Origin: Diadophis punctatus similis
Taxonomy: Eukaryota > Chordata > Lepidosauria > Squamata > Dipsadidae
Length of the DNA: 64,000 nucleotides
Assembly: GCA_023053685.1 (NCBI GenBank)
Contig: JALIGW010000005.1
Coordinates: 53,280,742 to 53,344,741 of the forward strand
Direction: 5' to 3'
Part shown: one piece after another, positions 21,883 to 34,800 of the stretch
Position numbering within the stretch: position 1 is the first letter of the stretch
Layout of the letters: each line of letters starts with the position of its first letter
Program-made: the position numbers and the translations under genes
The notes under the pieces: generated by a model
The model's database searches: none
The model's input: the letters and a program-made list of their open reading frames with translations, nothing else
What the model was told of the DNA's origin: nothing

Positions 21883-22370
21883 CAGTGGTTCTCAACCTTC
21901 CTAATGCCGCGACCCTTTAATACAGTTCCTCATGTTGTGGTGACCCCCAACCATAAAATAATAAAATTATTAGGAAACTCAGGGGTGGGTTCTAACTTAC
22001 CTCGCTGGTTCGCTTCCTCCTGCGCTGTGTGGCCGCGCCTCGTGGGTGCGCATGCTCTTTGCGTGTGCATGCATGCGCAGGGCCAATTTTTTTAAAAAAA
22101 TTGCAAAAAAAACCCTGAAAACAAGATGGCGATGCATGCGCAGTACCGGAAATTCGGCTTCTGCGCATGCTCAGAAGTTCCCATGGTACAGATTTTTTTT
22201 TTGCAGTAGTCTATTTGCATGTGGGTGGACCCGCCTGAAGACGGATAGAGGAGTGGTGTCTCGGTTCCTAAGACCATCGGAAATATGTGTTTTCCGATGG
22301 TCTTAGGCGACCCCTGTGAAAGGATCGTTCGACCCCAAAGGGGTCGTGACCCACAGGTTGAGAACCGCTG
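21883..22370. mobile_element. SPIN-type (Space Invaders) hAT element with nested insertion
   Basis: The ends CAGTGGTTCTCAACCTTCCT and AGGTTGAGAACCGCTG, the interior TTCCGATGGTCTTAGGCGAC and AAAGGGGTCGTGACCC agree with the published SPIN non-autonomous hAT family as I remember it. The target duplication CCCTATTT is perfect (21875-21882 and 22371-22378). About 21982-22250 is foreign: it opens CAGGGGTGGGTTCTAAC, the end of the 7366/40240 hAT family. It has no transposase. Confidence 0.9.
21980..22250. mobile_element. Second hAT-type element nested inside the SPIN copy
   Basis: Starts CAGGGGTGGGTTCTAAC and has repeated TGCGCATGC-like GC-rich segments. The right boundary is unclear, because the expected inverted end is not obvious. 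Confidence 0.6.
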
Positions 22371-22648
22371 CCCTATTTGATTTCTGTAGTTTGGCATGGG
22401 AGATAAAATTCAGGGAATCAATCCAGAAAAAAAAGTTGGATAAATAAAATTATACTTCCTTTCACTGGCCATTTTATGGGTCAATTTTTCCCAGCCACCT
22501 TGATGTCATCCTCAAAATACCTGCCTGGCACTGCATTGGCTATACTGCATATAGATTCTAGGAGATGACTTTCAAAGCTGAATAGCATCTGGTGGAAAAG
22601 CTGTTGCATCTCATAGTTTTTCTCCTTCAAGCAAATTAATATTTACCT

Positions 22649-22810
22649 TTAATTTGGGAGCACAGTGTAAGTAGTTTCCATGCCAGCGTGGATGTGGTCA
22701 GTCACATGACAGTGCAGTAGCCATGTCCCAGGATATTTTGGCCACATCTCAACAGTTTGAAATGTCCCAGGGAACAGATCATAGACATCTCCTCGGAAAG
22801 TTCTATTGTA
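22649..22810 (-). CDS. CP: CP exon 18: HCH motif, protein end and stop
   Basis: Residues 999-1051. [14 protein letters not shown] carries H1031, C1032, H1033, D1036, H1037 and M1042. The protein ends TYTVLPN and TAA (22649-22651). Two bases later comes a good donor, AAAG|GTAAAT (GT at 22645-22646), so the exon continues past the stop to 22647 and the remaining 3' UTR is probably in a further exon. Confidence 0.94.
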   Translation of the reverse strand, partial: YNRTFRGDVYDLFPGTFQTVEMWPKYPGTWLLHCHVTDHIHAGMETTYTVLPN

Positions 22811-25800
22811 CTTTTGGAGAGAGAGAAAATAACCAATCATATATTTGTGTAGTTCTTCTAATACTAATTAATTCATTGGAAGAATGCAACAACATGAATA
22901 AAGGGCATTATAACTTTTTAAATATTTTAACATATAAGCACTTTCTAACTTAAGAAAATTCAAATACTTAAACATCTATGATTACAGACCTTCAATTACT
23001 ACCATACTTAAACCCAATTAATGTTGGTATAAGTGGACCAAAGTGAAACCTGTTTTGTCCTCAAGGGAAAAATAATACTCCAGATATGGCAGTGGATTGT
23101 TGGAAAAATACTAGACAGTGGCAATATTTTTTTCATGCATTTGTCAAAAAGTTACTTTCAATTGAATCTATACAGAGTATACAATTTCCAAATTTACAAG
23201 GATGTAAACCTATGGATGTTAGGGCACTTACTGGATCACATGCATGCTTACTAGGCAAATGAAATAGAATATATTTTGCTCCACTGCTAAAATCACAAAG
23301 GGAGGAAAGAGAAAGAAATGTAAAATTGAAGGATAAAGTTTGGGCTTCAGTTCCTAGGCTGGAAAGTATAAACCAATGGCCAGCCAAAATGGGCAGACTT
23401 AGATTAACTGAGTCAGTTATCTGACTTAAGAAAGTTTTATGTGTTCAGTTGTCCTACATACTGAATTATCTCTTAGCAAAGTATGTACCTTCTTTTTAGT
23501 TCTATTATTAAAGATGCTTATTTTTACCTTATAATCGAAGCTATGGCCATGGAAATGTGCTGTGTGCATATCAACTTCATTCCCCATTCCTAGCAAGTAC
23601 CAGTTTACTTTGTCTCCAACATGCATTGTAAGACCATGCAAGTTTCCAAACACTTTTCCGTTAATGGCTAAAGGGGAAAAAATCATTATAAAAGTGCTGT
23701 TTATTTCCAGTTATTGGGCTACATATCATTCTAATAAATAAACAAACACCAAGTCTTATCAAAAGCTTAACAGAAATCATTGCCCAAGATAATTAGAGGT
23801 GGTCCGCTAACTCAAATTGAGCTCAAAGATCAGAGCAATCTAAGAATCCTTCTAATTACCCTTGGACAATCCTCATGATGTGCATTCAAGGATCAATGGT
23901 TATCTTCCCTCAATTGCAGAGTTTTGTCTCTGATATCAATAGATTGAGCTTAGTATAGTTGGCACCATAGTGTTTATATGGTGTTTATGTCACGACAATT
24001 TTACCAGTGGGTCACATGAGAAACCGAAACTGTTGTGGAGGTCTATTGCCTTCCTCAGGCTAAACAAGTTCACAGATATCTTTATGTTCTCTATCACAAT
24101 CTTACAAATACTGAAGTTTTCCACTGTGTGTGTGTGTGTGTGTGTGCGTGCGTGTGCATGTGCATGGGTGTGACACAGAACACAAAAATGCATTTTTCCC
24201 ATTTATGCATTATGTAGTGCCACTTTAACTGATGTGAGGTAATTGTTATTCCAAAATACTGGAATTCTATATCCAAGCATACCATGCATTTTATTGCTTT
24301 CAATGAATTCCTCATCTTCCTTGTTTACATCTCCCGGATTGTTGGAATACAAGTTGATATTCTCATCCAAGTACCATGATTCATTTTCATCAAACACCAG
24401 AAAAAGAAGAGCAAACTGCAGAAGTTTGGGGTGTGGAATTAGAGGGAAAACTTCCTTGCGACAGACAACAAGTGTTCCTATTAATCCACTATTGAGGTCC
24501 TGAAATAAGAAATAAAAATAATCACCTAGTACCATCATTAGGACAGTATGTCTAAATAGCCACATGTATATATTGCTTTTCATTGATTTTATGGAACCTA
24601 TACATGATTTAACGTGGATCCAACCTTTTATATTAACATTCATTTTAAATAGAAATGTGTTTTCTGCTAACATTTGTGGTACTTTTAAGTTGCCCCTCCC
24701 AAAAAACCAAATAATGTATATTAAAACAGTTCCAAATGTAGATCCCAACATAACATTTATTCTCTCACAAACAGCTGAACTGGAATTTCCCTATACACCT
24801 GATAATTCTGAGATATGATATATGATAATTTAATTTAATTTAATTTAATTTAATTTAATAGATTTGTATGCCGCCCAACTCCCGGCGGACTCTGGGCGGC
24901 TCACAGCATGTCAAATCCATTACAAATAAAAACATATAACAGTTAAAAAGATATAAAAATTAAAAAATCTCCAACATTCATAACAAGGGAGGGAGACCCA
25001 AGCATAATCTGCTCGGTCTCACTTTCACCCCGCCTGCCGGAAGAGCCAAGTTTTTATTGCTTTACGGAAGGCCAGCAGGGTGGGGATGGCCCTGATCTCC
25101 GGAGGGAGTTGGTTCCACAGGGAGGGAGCTCCCACAGAGAAGGCTCTCCCCCTAGGCCCTGCCAACTGGCATTGCTTGGTCGATGGGACCTGGAGGAGAC
25201 CAACTCTGTGGGACCTAACCGGTCGTAGGGAGGTATGCGGCAGGATGCAGTATAAGATATGATAATTTGAGTCTAGTCATCATTTCTCGAGTGAGCACTC
25301 TGGATTTGTTTCTAACATTGGTTATTACACCCGGTGTCACTAGTTGACCTCAATATTTAAAAGTAGTCCTTTTTCATTGTGTTCCTTGGCTCTCATTACA
25401 TCTGCTTGCAGATCATTTGAATTTTTAGCTATCGAAATAGAGTAATCAGCACAGAGTCTCCATCTCTCCTGTTAGAAAAAGTCTCCACTCTGGAATCAGA
25501 GTCCAGCTGCCTTTGTTAAATCTTCCAGTTATTACAAAATTATAGAATGTTGTACTTGTAAATGTACCTAATATATTGAGCTACAGTAGAAATTCAGTCT
25601 CCCAGAAAAGAGAACAACTTTGACCATAGTCACTATGAGTTTACCTTAACTCTATCCACAGTGGAATAATATGCCCAGGGAATACAGGTAGAATCTCTTT
25701 CCTCAGGACCAGATCTTGCTGGGATTTTCCAGATATACTCCTCAGTTGCACCTGAATGAAACATACATTGTAGACATGGATTTATTTTTATAGCTTGTTT

Positions 25801-28800
25801 TTTCCTTTCTAATCAATGTTTAAAAAACAAACGATGGAAGTGCTTTTTATATAAATTTTGCAATCTCACACTAGTGGAGAAAAGTTTTACAATGTAAGCT
25901 AAATAAAAGGAGCAGGTACTTTCTGTTTTACTGTTTATAATTTTTTTGAGTTTCCCCTCACACAAAACAGGATGGACTGTCTACTGTTTCCCTTCGTCTT
26001 TCTGTCTGCGATCACAAATTTCAAAGCACTTTTTCCAAACTAATTTTCTTAAAATAAAGCCGAAACCAATGATTTAGTAATTTTAGGACAATGATATTTT
26101 AAAGGTGTACTATTTTCTGCAGTCCTAGTTGGGATAAAGTCCCATTGAATGCATGTGGCTATTTCTCCTGAATGAATGGATGTGCAATATATACACTGTA
26201 CAGCAAAAATAATATGAATATGGATACTATTTTTCCTTTTCAAATAACAATAACGAATCAGATCCATGCTTTTGAGTAGACATCAAGGAAAAGTTGCACA
26301 GAACAGCCTTTGGCTCATACATTTTGCATTTGGGTACACAAATAGAATGTAAAAAATCCTATAATTACCTTTCCATGATAACTCAATAAACTCCAAAGCC
26401 AAACTTTTATAAATCATTACAATTGATGCCAAAATGGAATTGACAGAATTATGCGATTATGATATTTCAGTCTTTCAACTGAATATACTGCAAGTTCAAT
26501 TATAACTAACCAAGGGTTGAACTTGGTTAGTTCTTTGACTACTGATCATCAAACAACATAGGCTACAATGAGGACTTAATGAAAACGTTCTGGAAGAAGA
26601 CAATGCAAACAGTTTTATAGTGTCCAGAAAATAATATGGACTTATTCACAAAGTCACAAGGAGTCTAGGTCAATTTAAAAGTGTAACCTTTTCAACATCT
26701 ATTTTTTCTTTGTTATTATCAAGTCAGGACTGACATAATGAATTACTGTACCTGCATTTGTTTCTGTTACAAGTGGATGCTCAGTTTTTACTCCTTGTGC
26801 ATGGATAGAATAAGGCCTAGAGGCCATGTTCTTGAAAACAATTTGAATTATATCTCCAACATGTGTAAGAATCACAGGACCTTTGAAGAGGTAAAAATAA
26901 GCATATGAAAAGTAAAGTAAAAGGAAGGTATAAAGCTATACAATTATTTAAGAGATCAGAATTTAAATGATTTAAATGAAGGCAAGGCCTTTTCTGGTTC
27001 AAGAAAGCTTTAAATAGTAACCTTAAAGCTAACTGGATCAGGTACAGCATAACAATAAACTAAGACTTAATATGGTTCCTTATAGTTGTTAAGGAATTTG
27101 TGCTCTTAAGCACGTGAACAGCGAAACGTGATGTTGCAGTTGATATGAGGTGATATGATTCCATCAATAAACAGATACGTTTAAAGTATATACAAATAGT
27201 TTACTCAAAGAATTAGCAAGGTCCAAATAAGAAGTCCAAGTCATACACGTTAAGTCAGTCAATACGAAGAATCTTCTCACCAGCCTATCTTTGTCTTAAT
27301 TAGCAAAGATTACAGCTAACAAACAAATCTATACTATCAGATAGTTATGCTATACACAGCAGCTCTTCACAGTACTTTCACAGACACGAAGTCAATTACT
27401 CAATGAATCAGCAGTGAATCACCAGAGACTATCAGCAGAGAGAGTCAGCAGGGAGAGCGAGCCTGTTCTCTAGCTCCCTTTTATAGTAATCAGAAAGCTT
27501 ACAATGCATTTAAAGCAATATTACCTATATTCACATAAACATTGATTTGTGGCTTGTTTATATATTAGCAAACCTAACCGTTTGGACAGAGTCCTAACAA
27601 TAGTGCAAAACGAGTGAATTAGCTTGAAGTTCACATAATTCCAATTGAACCTTTCTGGTTCAATTTAACCACAGTTAGAAATTACATTCTAATATATATA
27701 TTCATATGTATATAATCATAAGAATTATGGTTACTGAAAACTACTATATTGTTAGGATGAGAAAATAAATCTTAATAGAGTTAATTTCTCTCCCCCAAGA
27801 ACCAAGGAGGGGCAATTGATATAGTCCCTAGGGAGCAATATCCATAGCCACTCGGTCTTGTCAGGGTTGAGCTTGAGCCTGTTCATTCCCATCCAGACCC
27901 TAACATCGTCCAGGCATCGGCACATTACATCCACTGCTTCCCTGAATTGAGACAGGGTGGAGATGTACAACTGGGTATCATCAGCATATTGCTGGAACCT
28001 CACCCCGTGTCGTCAGATGATCTCACCCAGCGGTTTCATGTAGATGTTAAACAGGATGGGCGAGAGGACCGAGCCCTGAGGCAACCCGCAAATCAGGGGC
28101 CTAGGGGTCAACCTCTGTCCTCTTGTCAACACCGACTGTCCTATCGGAAAGGTAGGAGGAGAACCACCGTAATACGGTGCCTCCCACTCCCAACTCGCCG
28201 AGTCGGCGCAGAAGGATACCATGGTCAATGGTATTGAAAGCTGCTGAGAGGTCAAGTAGTACCAGGATGGAGGAATAACCTCCATCCCAGGCTCGCCAGA
28301 GATCATCCATCAGGGTGACCAAAGCAGTTTCCATGCTGTAGCCGGGCCTAAAACCCGATTGAAAGGGATCTAGATAATCAGTATCATCCAATAACCGTAG
28401 GAGCTGGAGTGCCACTACTTTCTCCTCAACCTTACCCACAAAGGGCAAGTTGGAGACTGGACGAAAGTTCTTTAAATCCGCTGAGTCCAGGGAAGGCTCC
28501 TTGAGGAGGAGCCACACCACTGCAACTTTTAAGGGTTGCGGCATGGATCCCTCTCTCAAGGAAGCGTTCACAACCACCTGGAGCCAGCCACGTGAAGCCT
28601 CCCTGCTGGCTGAAACCAGCCAGGAGGGACACGGGTCCAACAAACAAGTGGAGGCGCTCATCGCTCTATGGCTTTGTCTACATCCTCAGGAGTGACTGGC
28701 TCAAATTCGTCCCATAAAACCGGACTAATGAGAGCTTAAGAGCTGAAGTGGTGCAGTGGTTAAATGCTGCGACTGCAGGCTGACTGCTAGTTCAGCAGTT

Positions 28801-31800
28801 CAGCTGTTCAAATCTCACTAGGCTCAAGGTTGACTCAGCCTTCCATCCTTCCGAGGTGGGTAAAATGAGGACCCAGATTGTTGGGGGCAATATGCTGAAC
28901 TCTGTAAACCGCTTATAGAGGGCTGTAAAGGACTATGAAGCGGTATATAAGAAAAGTGCTATTGCTATTGCTATTGCTAAGACCTGTCCCTGTCAACTTG
29001 GCTAGTCCTGTCCAATCAGAGTCCAGGTTCGTCCGAATCTGAGTGTCTTTATCCGCCAGAAACTGAGCAAATTCCTCAGCTCCGCCCTGCAAGTGTTCCT
29101 CGCCTCCCCCCTTAGCAAGGAGGGAACGAGTCACCCTAAACAGGGCGGCTGGGCATGAATCGGCGGATGCAATAAGAGCGGAAAAATGCGAACATTTTGC
29201 CGCCCGTATCGCCACTAAATAAGACCTAATAAAGGTTCTTAGTAGTGTTCCATCAGATTCAGCTTTAATGGCTCTCCAGCATTGCTCTAGACGTCTCTTG
29301 TGGCATTTCATCTCCCGGAGCTCCTCAGTAAACCAGGGAGCCTTCCGGGATCCACTGCCACGGAGAGGTCGCAAAGGCGCAATCCGATCCAACGCCCCTG
29401 ATGCCGCTCTATTCCAGGCAACCACCAGGGACTAATCATTTATTTATTTATTTATGTATTTGGTCGTTTTTATATGCCGCCCAACTCCCGTAGGACTCAG
29501 GATATGCTTGACAAATAAAATAAATAAATAAATAAACTTCTGGCTTGACCCATTGGTTCAATCCTGAAATCACTGCCTAAGCTACAGTCATGCAAGATAT
29601 TCCCACAAATGCTTGTTTTGAAGATTGCATTGTAAAATATGATACACTATAATGTAAAGATCCAGATCTTTACTGAAATTCTTCAAGCCAATACCTTGGA
29701 TTCCCAAATGTTCTTGTTCTTCATTCCTTTCTTTAGGGATTTTGAATGTTTTGTCTGTATATTCACGATAAACCACTTTCTTGTATTTTGACCCAATGAA
29801 TTTATCTCCCTTGTTTAAGAATGGATTTCCTGGACTAAAAGAAAAAATGAAGTCAAATTTCACATATCCACACACACAGTTCTGTGCCCAACAAATTTTT
29901 AACAATGAGGAATGTTACATTTGCTGCCATTGCACCACTGCAATAGACCCAACTCATCATTCCCTAACAAAGTTGGATATGTCATAGAAGTAAAGTTTTC
30001 TAAGGTTTTATTTTTATTTTCATTAGTGCTGCCTTACCTTTCATCATGGAACTGATGCTTCTCGTATTCCCATGTCCTGTTAGGAGAATAGTCCCATTCA
30101 ACTTCTATGGCTGCAATGTAGAAGGTCTTCTGATGAGTGTATTGCTCAGCTTTTGCTGATGAACCACACCTCTTTACTTTATACGTTTGTCTCATACCAC
30201 CTGTGTAGTGATCTGTTGTGAGGCAGGCCACTTCAAAAAGACCTGGAGAAAGAAATATGAAGCAACTAGTTGAAGCAAGCAATTAAGGAAAAAATCCTCA
30301 GGCACATCCAAAAGTTGCAATATCTCATCTACATTATAGCACCATTTTCAAAACAGTAGATCGATCTTCACCATTTGGTACCTATGATAGTTGAGAATTT
30401 TGGAAGTTGTGTCCCTTATATCTCCAGAGGGTGGCAGACTGGTGCAGTATCAAGATGTAAGTGAGGCTGTGAAATATCATTCTGTGGTTCTAGGGCCTTT
30501 TGACTCACAACAAAACAGCTGCATCGTTTCATGTTTGGCAGAGGGAATCAGGATATTTCCTCACAACAAAGTTCCTCAAGAAACCAATTCCAAATCAGCT
30601 TGGTGGGTCCTAGTGTGCATCAAATTATTTCCTAGATATATTCTGCTATTTTAACAAAATTTAAAAGGTTAAAAGGTTAAAAAAAACACCTTTAAAAAGA
30701 GGTTATATTTGTAAAAATAATTAAATGTGAAGGTGACTCTCCTCCTGTCACAAGTCATAATTCATATTTCAAGAAGACACTGCATATTCCTTGAATATAA
30801 TATTCTTTCTTTCAGCTATGTTGTGGGCTCCATTAAGGCCTCATAGGGTTTGTGGAAATGCAATATACATTTTTCAGAAAAAAGCTCATGAAAATAAGCT
30901 GTTCAATGGGAAATACAATCTTGGATTATGGATTAAGAGTGCAAGACAGGATCAGAGAATCAAATTTATGATTTGGAAATAGGGGATTCCACATTTGGGA
31001 AAACCCTAGAAAAAGGTACATTTGGACTCACTACAAATAATATCTGGGGAGAATTTTTATAAACAGTAAATGTGATTTTGTTGTTCACCTTGTGAGTCAG
31101 GCTTCATAACAGCTGTGGCAGAAGTATGCGGGAAAAGATTAGCCGTATCCTTCCTAGTCCCTTTGGTTACAAAAGTATTTCCTGAAAAATATATTCCATG
31201 AATGTCAACCTCAGTTCCCAAGCTGATCAAATGCCAGGAAACTATCTCTCCAAGACACATCTCAAGGCCGTTCTGATTTCCATACATATATCCATTTATA
31301 GCTGCAAAAGAAAAAGCATGCAAATTAACAAAAAGATTATACCATGTTATCCAATTAACAAAACAGACAGCAACATCTATAGTACATGATCCTTTATCAC
31401 CAGGATTCCCAATAGAAAATGAAATTGGAGGTGGCTTCAGTCAGGATCTTATTTTATTTTGATCTTCTGTTTGGGGATTGGTCACTCCCACAATGGCAAA
31501 CTTTCTGAGTGCCCATAACATATGGTCAAATATTCAGATATGTCTAATGACCCAAAAAAGATTGGAGGTATCCATTGTTTTGTTTTAGAGACATACAGAA
31601 GCCATAAAAAACAAAGAATCTGGGACATGAGCCGAGGTGGCGCAGCAGTTAGAGTGCAGTACTGCAGGCTACTTTAGCTGACTGTGATCAGCAGTTCAGC
31701 TGTTCAAATCTCACCGGCTCAGGGTTGACTCATCCTTCCATCCTTCCGAGGTAGGTAAAATGAGGACCCAGATTGTTGGGGGCAATATAAATTGCTTAAT

Positions 31801-34800
31801 GCTATAAACCGCTTAGAGAGTGCTTGCACTATGAGGCGGTATATAAATCTCACTAATAAATAAATAAATAATAAATAAATAAATAATAAATGCATTGCTC
31901 AGGTTTATGTAACTTTATCCCAAAGGTGCTGTTTCAGGAGGCAAGAGGACTTTCTTGTTTTTTCTATTGAAGACGTTTTGCTTCTCATCCAAAAAGCTTC
32001 TTCAGCTCTGACAGGATAGTGCGGAATGGAAGGATCTTGGTCTTCAAAAGAAAAAACAAGAAAGTCCAGTTGCCTCCTGAAAAAGCACCTTTGGGACAAC
32101 CATGACCTGGATGACTGAGAATCTCTACAGACATGTAAATTTATCCCATAATGAGCTGTTCTTTGTTTAGTGGGGACCAGCATCTGCATATGGATTTTAT
32201 TATTTTATTTATTTTGTGGTTACTCAATTTCTATAGCCTGTCAGCTCAAACCAATTGACAACCAATTGCTTTATTAGGTATATTACACTAGGCTCCCAAA
32301 ATCTACACAATCTTTAGTCAACAAAAAGGAATATAGCAAACCTTAATTCTTACTGCTATTTAAAATAGTAATATGTTTTTTATAGCTTAGATATGGTTAT
32401 TTTACATATTTGTGTTCAATCCACAAAACCTTATAGAGCAATGTCATTATGTTGAGATTGAGGTTTTTAGTAGGAGAGATTCTAGTGACCATATTTTAAT
32501 TATGGCTTCTAATTCAAAGTGCTCATTTTTGTTATGTTATTTTAAAATACCTTTTCAATGCAAACTATGACATGATCTACAGTATCATGTCAGGTAGTGA
32601 GATGATTTAATGGTAAGTAGTTGCCTTTATATTTTATATACATCTCCATTCATCAGACCTTCTACTCCTACCATTTGCAAAACTAGTAGGAAGTCTCTTG
32701 TATTGCTCTCTCCTTTCATCTCAATGGCAAATAAAGTTTAAAAAAGATAACATTCACTGTATTCAACAATATGGCAAAACACAAACGCTTACAATGCATC
32801 TTATTGGACTCTTGAAAATCCTCATTCTCTTTATCAACCTCTTCAGGGTTTTCTATAATTTTATTAATATTGTCATCTAAATACCAGCTCTGATTTTCAT
32901 CAAATACTGTTGCAAGAAGGAAAAATTCCTTGTCTACATTATCCTATAGGGAAGAGAAGATAGAAAAAGAACAAAATCAATAAATGGGATTATCTCTTAT
33001 AACAGACTTATGTTTATTATGCAACCAATAAGATTTTATATATAATTATAAATATTTAAAAGTTTCTTGGATGATTAACAACCTATGTGTTATATAACTT
33101 ATATGATAAATGTCCCCATGATGGCATTTGCTGAAGCTGAACTTTAAAAATAATCATCTAAGAATTATTTTAAAGGTCAGAAAATCTTCAATTGTCTATT
33201 TCAAAAATAACATTTAAAAGCTTAGGAGAAAGCCAAACTATTTCTTTAAAAAAGATTAGGATATTGTTACAGTGATAAAATCAATCGGGATTTTCCAAGA
33301 TTTGAATGGATTTTCCTAGCAGGAAGAGACACAGTATGAAAATGAATAATTGTCTTATTCTGTTTTTGATCTATTTAGATATTCCTAATAAAAAGAGACC
33401 TTTGCCTGCATGTTAGGAAAGCAGCGATGGTCCAGCTTTATCCCTTTTGCAGATATTCTATTCAGGACACATTTTGGGGTCTTGATTAATTTATTATTGT
33501 TCTGAAATTATGCCATTTTCTTCTAGACACCAGAGAGTTGGTTAATTATTTAAAACAATTCTGCCTTTATTCACAATATGTCAATTAGAGATTTTGATGC
33601 ACATGTAAGATACCTTTAAAGTATATAATTTCTAAGCTAAAAAGTTTTAAATGCTTTAGAATGCCAACAAAGGATTATTTCATTGGAATAGCACTACTAT
33701 TAGGTCCTCTTTCTAGCCTGTATCCACTGGATGATTTTAATGGCATTCCACTGACTGCAAACCAATTACTTGGACTATTCAAACATTTAACTGATGATTA
33801 ACTTCTACAAATGTATTCATTAGGCAAACTCAACAAGATGTTAAGGTCAACATTACCAATGGAATTCAATTATGTGCATGAAACAGCAAAAGATTCAATT
33901 AGTGCAATAAAAAACATCAACATGGGAAAATTTGCTGTCATCCTGAGAAAGCCATCCTGAGATGTAAATCCTGCAAAGCCTATGCAACATTTTCCACATT
34001 GTGCAGAAAAGGAGGCATCCCATTGAGTGTTTGGTGAGTCTCTTGTTTTTGCAGTCTAAAGAGGAATATAAACCAAGACTCTTTTGGGGCACTAGCTGGA
34101 TGTTTTATGTGAGATGTATTGTGTATTAAAGGTTTGAATCTAGTGACATTACTTGGACTATTACACCAAGGTCCGCTTTGTAGAGCGGGAAAATAAAGAT
34201 CGCTGATTGGTCAGCCGGCAGCCCTTTATTTAAAGAGAGCTCTCCGGCTAGCCTTTTCGCTGGTTACTATTCATTCTAATAAAGAGCTGTTTTGAGTCAC
34301 TTCACTGCTTCCAGCCTCTTCAGTCTGAGAACTCAACAAGATGCCTGCCTGCTCTACTCTGAAGTTGTCCAACAAATTGTCCCGTGTTAGCCGGATGAAG
34401 CAGGCCAGAAGATGGAAGTCACAGTGATGAATACGTGCATCAATATATATACTTTTAAAATGGTTGTAAGTTGCTCGGTTATGAACATTAGTTTAATAAG
34501 AAAGCATGCACAATTTATAATATTAATATATACAATAAATATGTCCTCTAAAATGCACCTCTTTCATCAGTGCCCTTTGTTTAGCATACTTCAGGAAGGG
34601 GAGGAGGATAGTTGGAATAGGTTGGTAATTTTAGTTTTTTTCATTACCGGTTTCCATGAAGCAGGCATTACGCCTTTTCTGCAGACCAAGAGTGGACCCA
34701 CCAGGCCAGAATTGGTATCTCTGATTGGATTTGAAGCTGAATAATACAACATAGTTAGACAATCTGGATCGTCTGCCGTAGGGCCCACAGTTTCTGGAAC

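Noticed and set aside
29588..29905. 105-codon frame read as one exon
   Set aside because: Only 29695-29834 is CP exon 13; both ends run into intron with clear splice signals.
34672..34680. GC-AG intron after CP exon 9
   Set aside because: A GC donor would put exon 10 in a frame with an immediate stop; the GT two bases later keeps the frame open.
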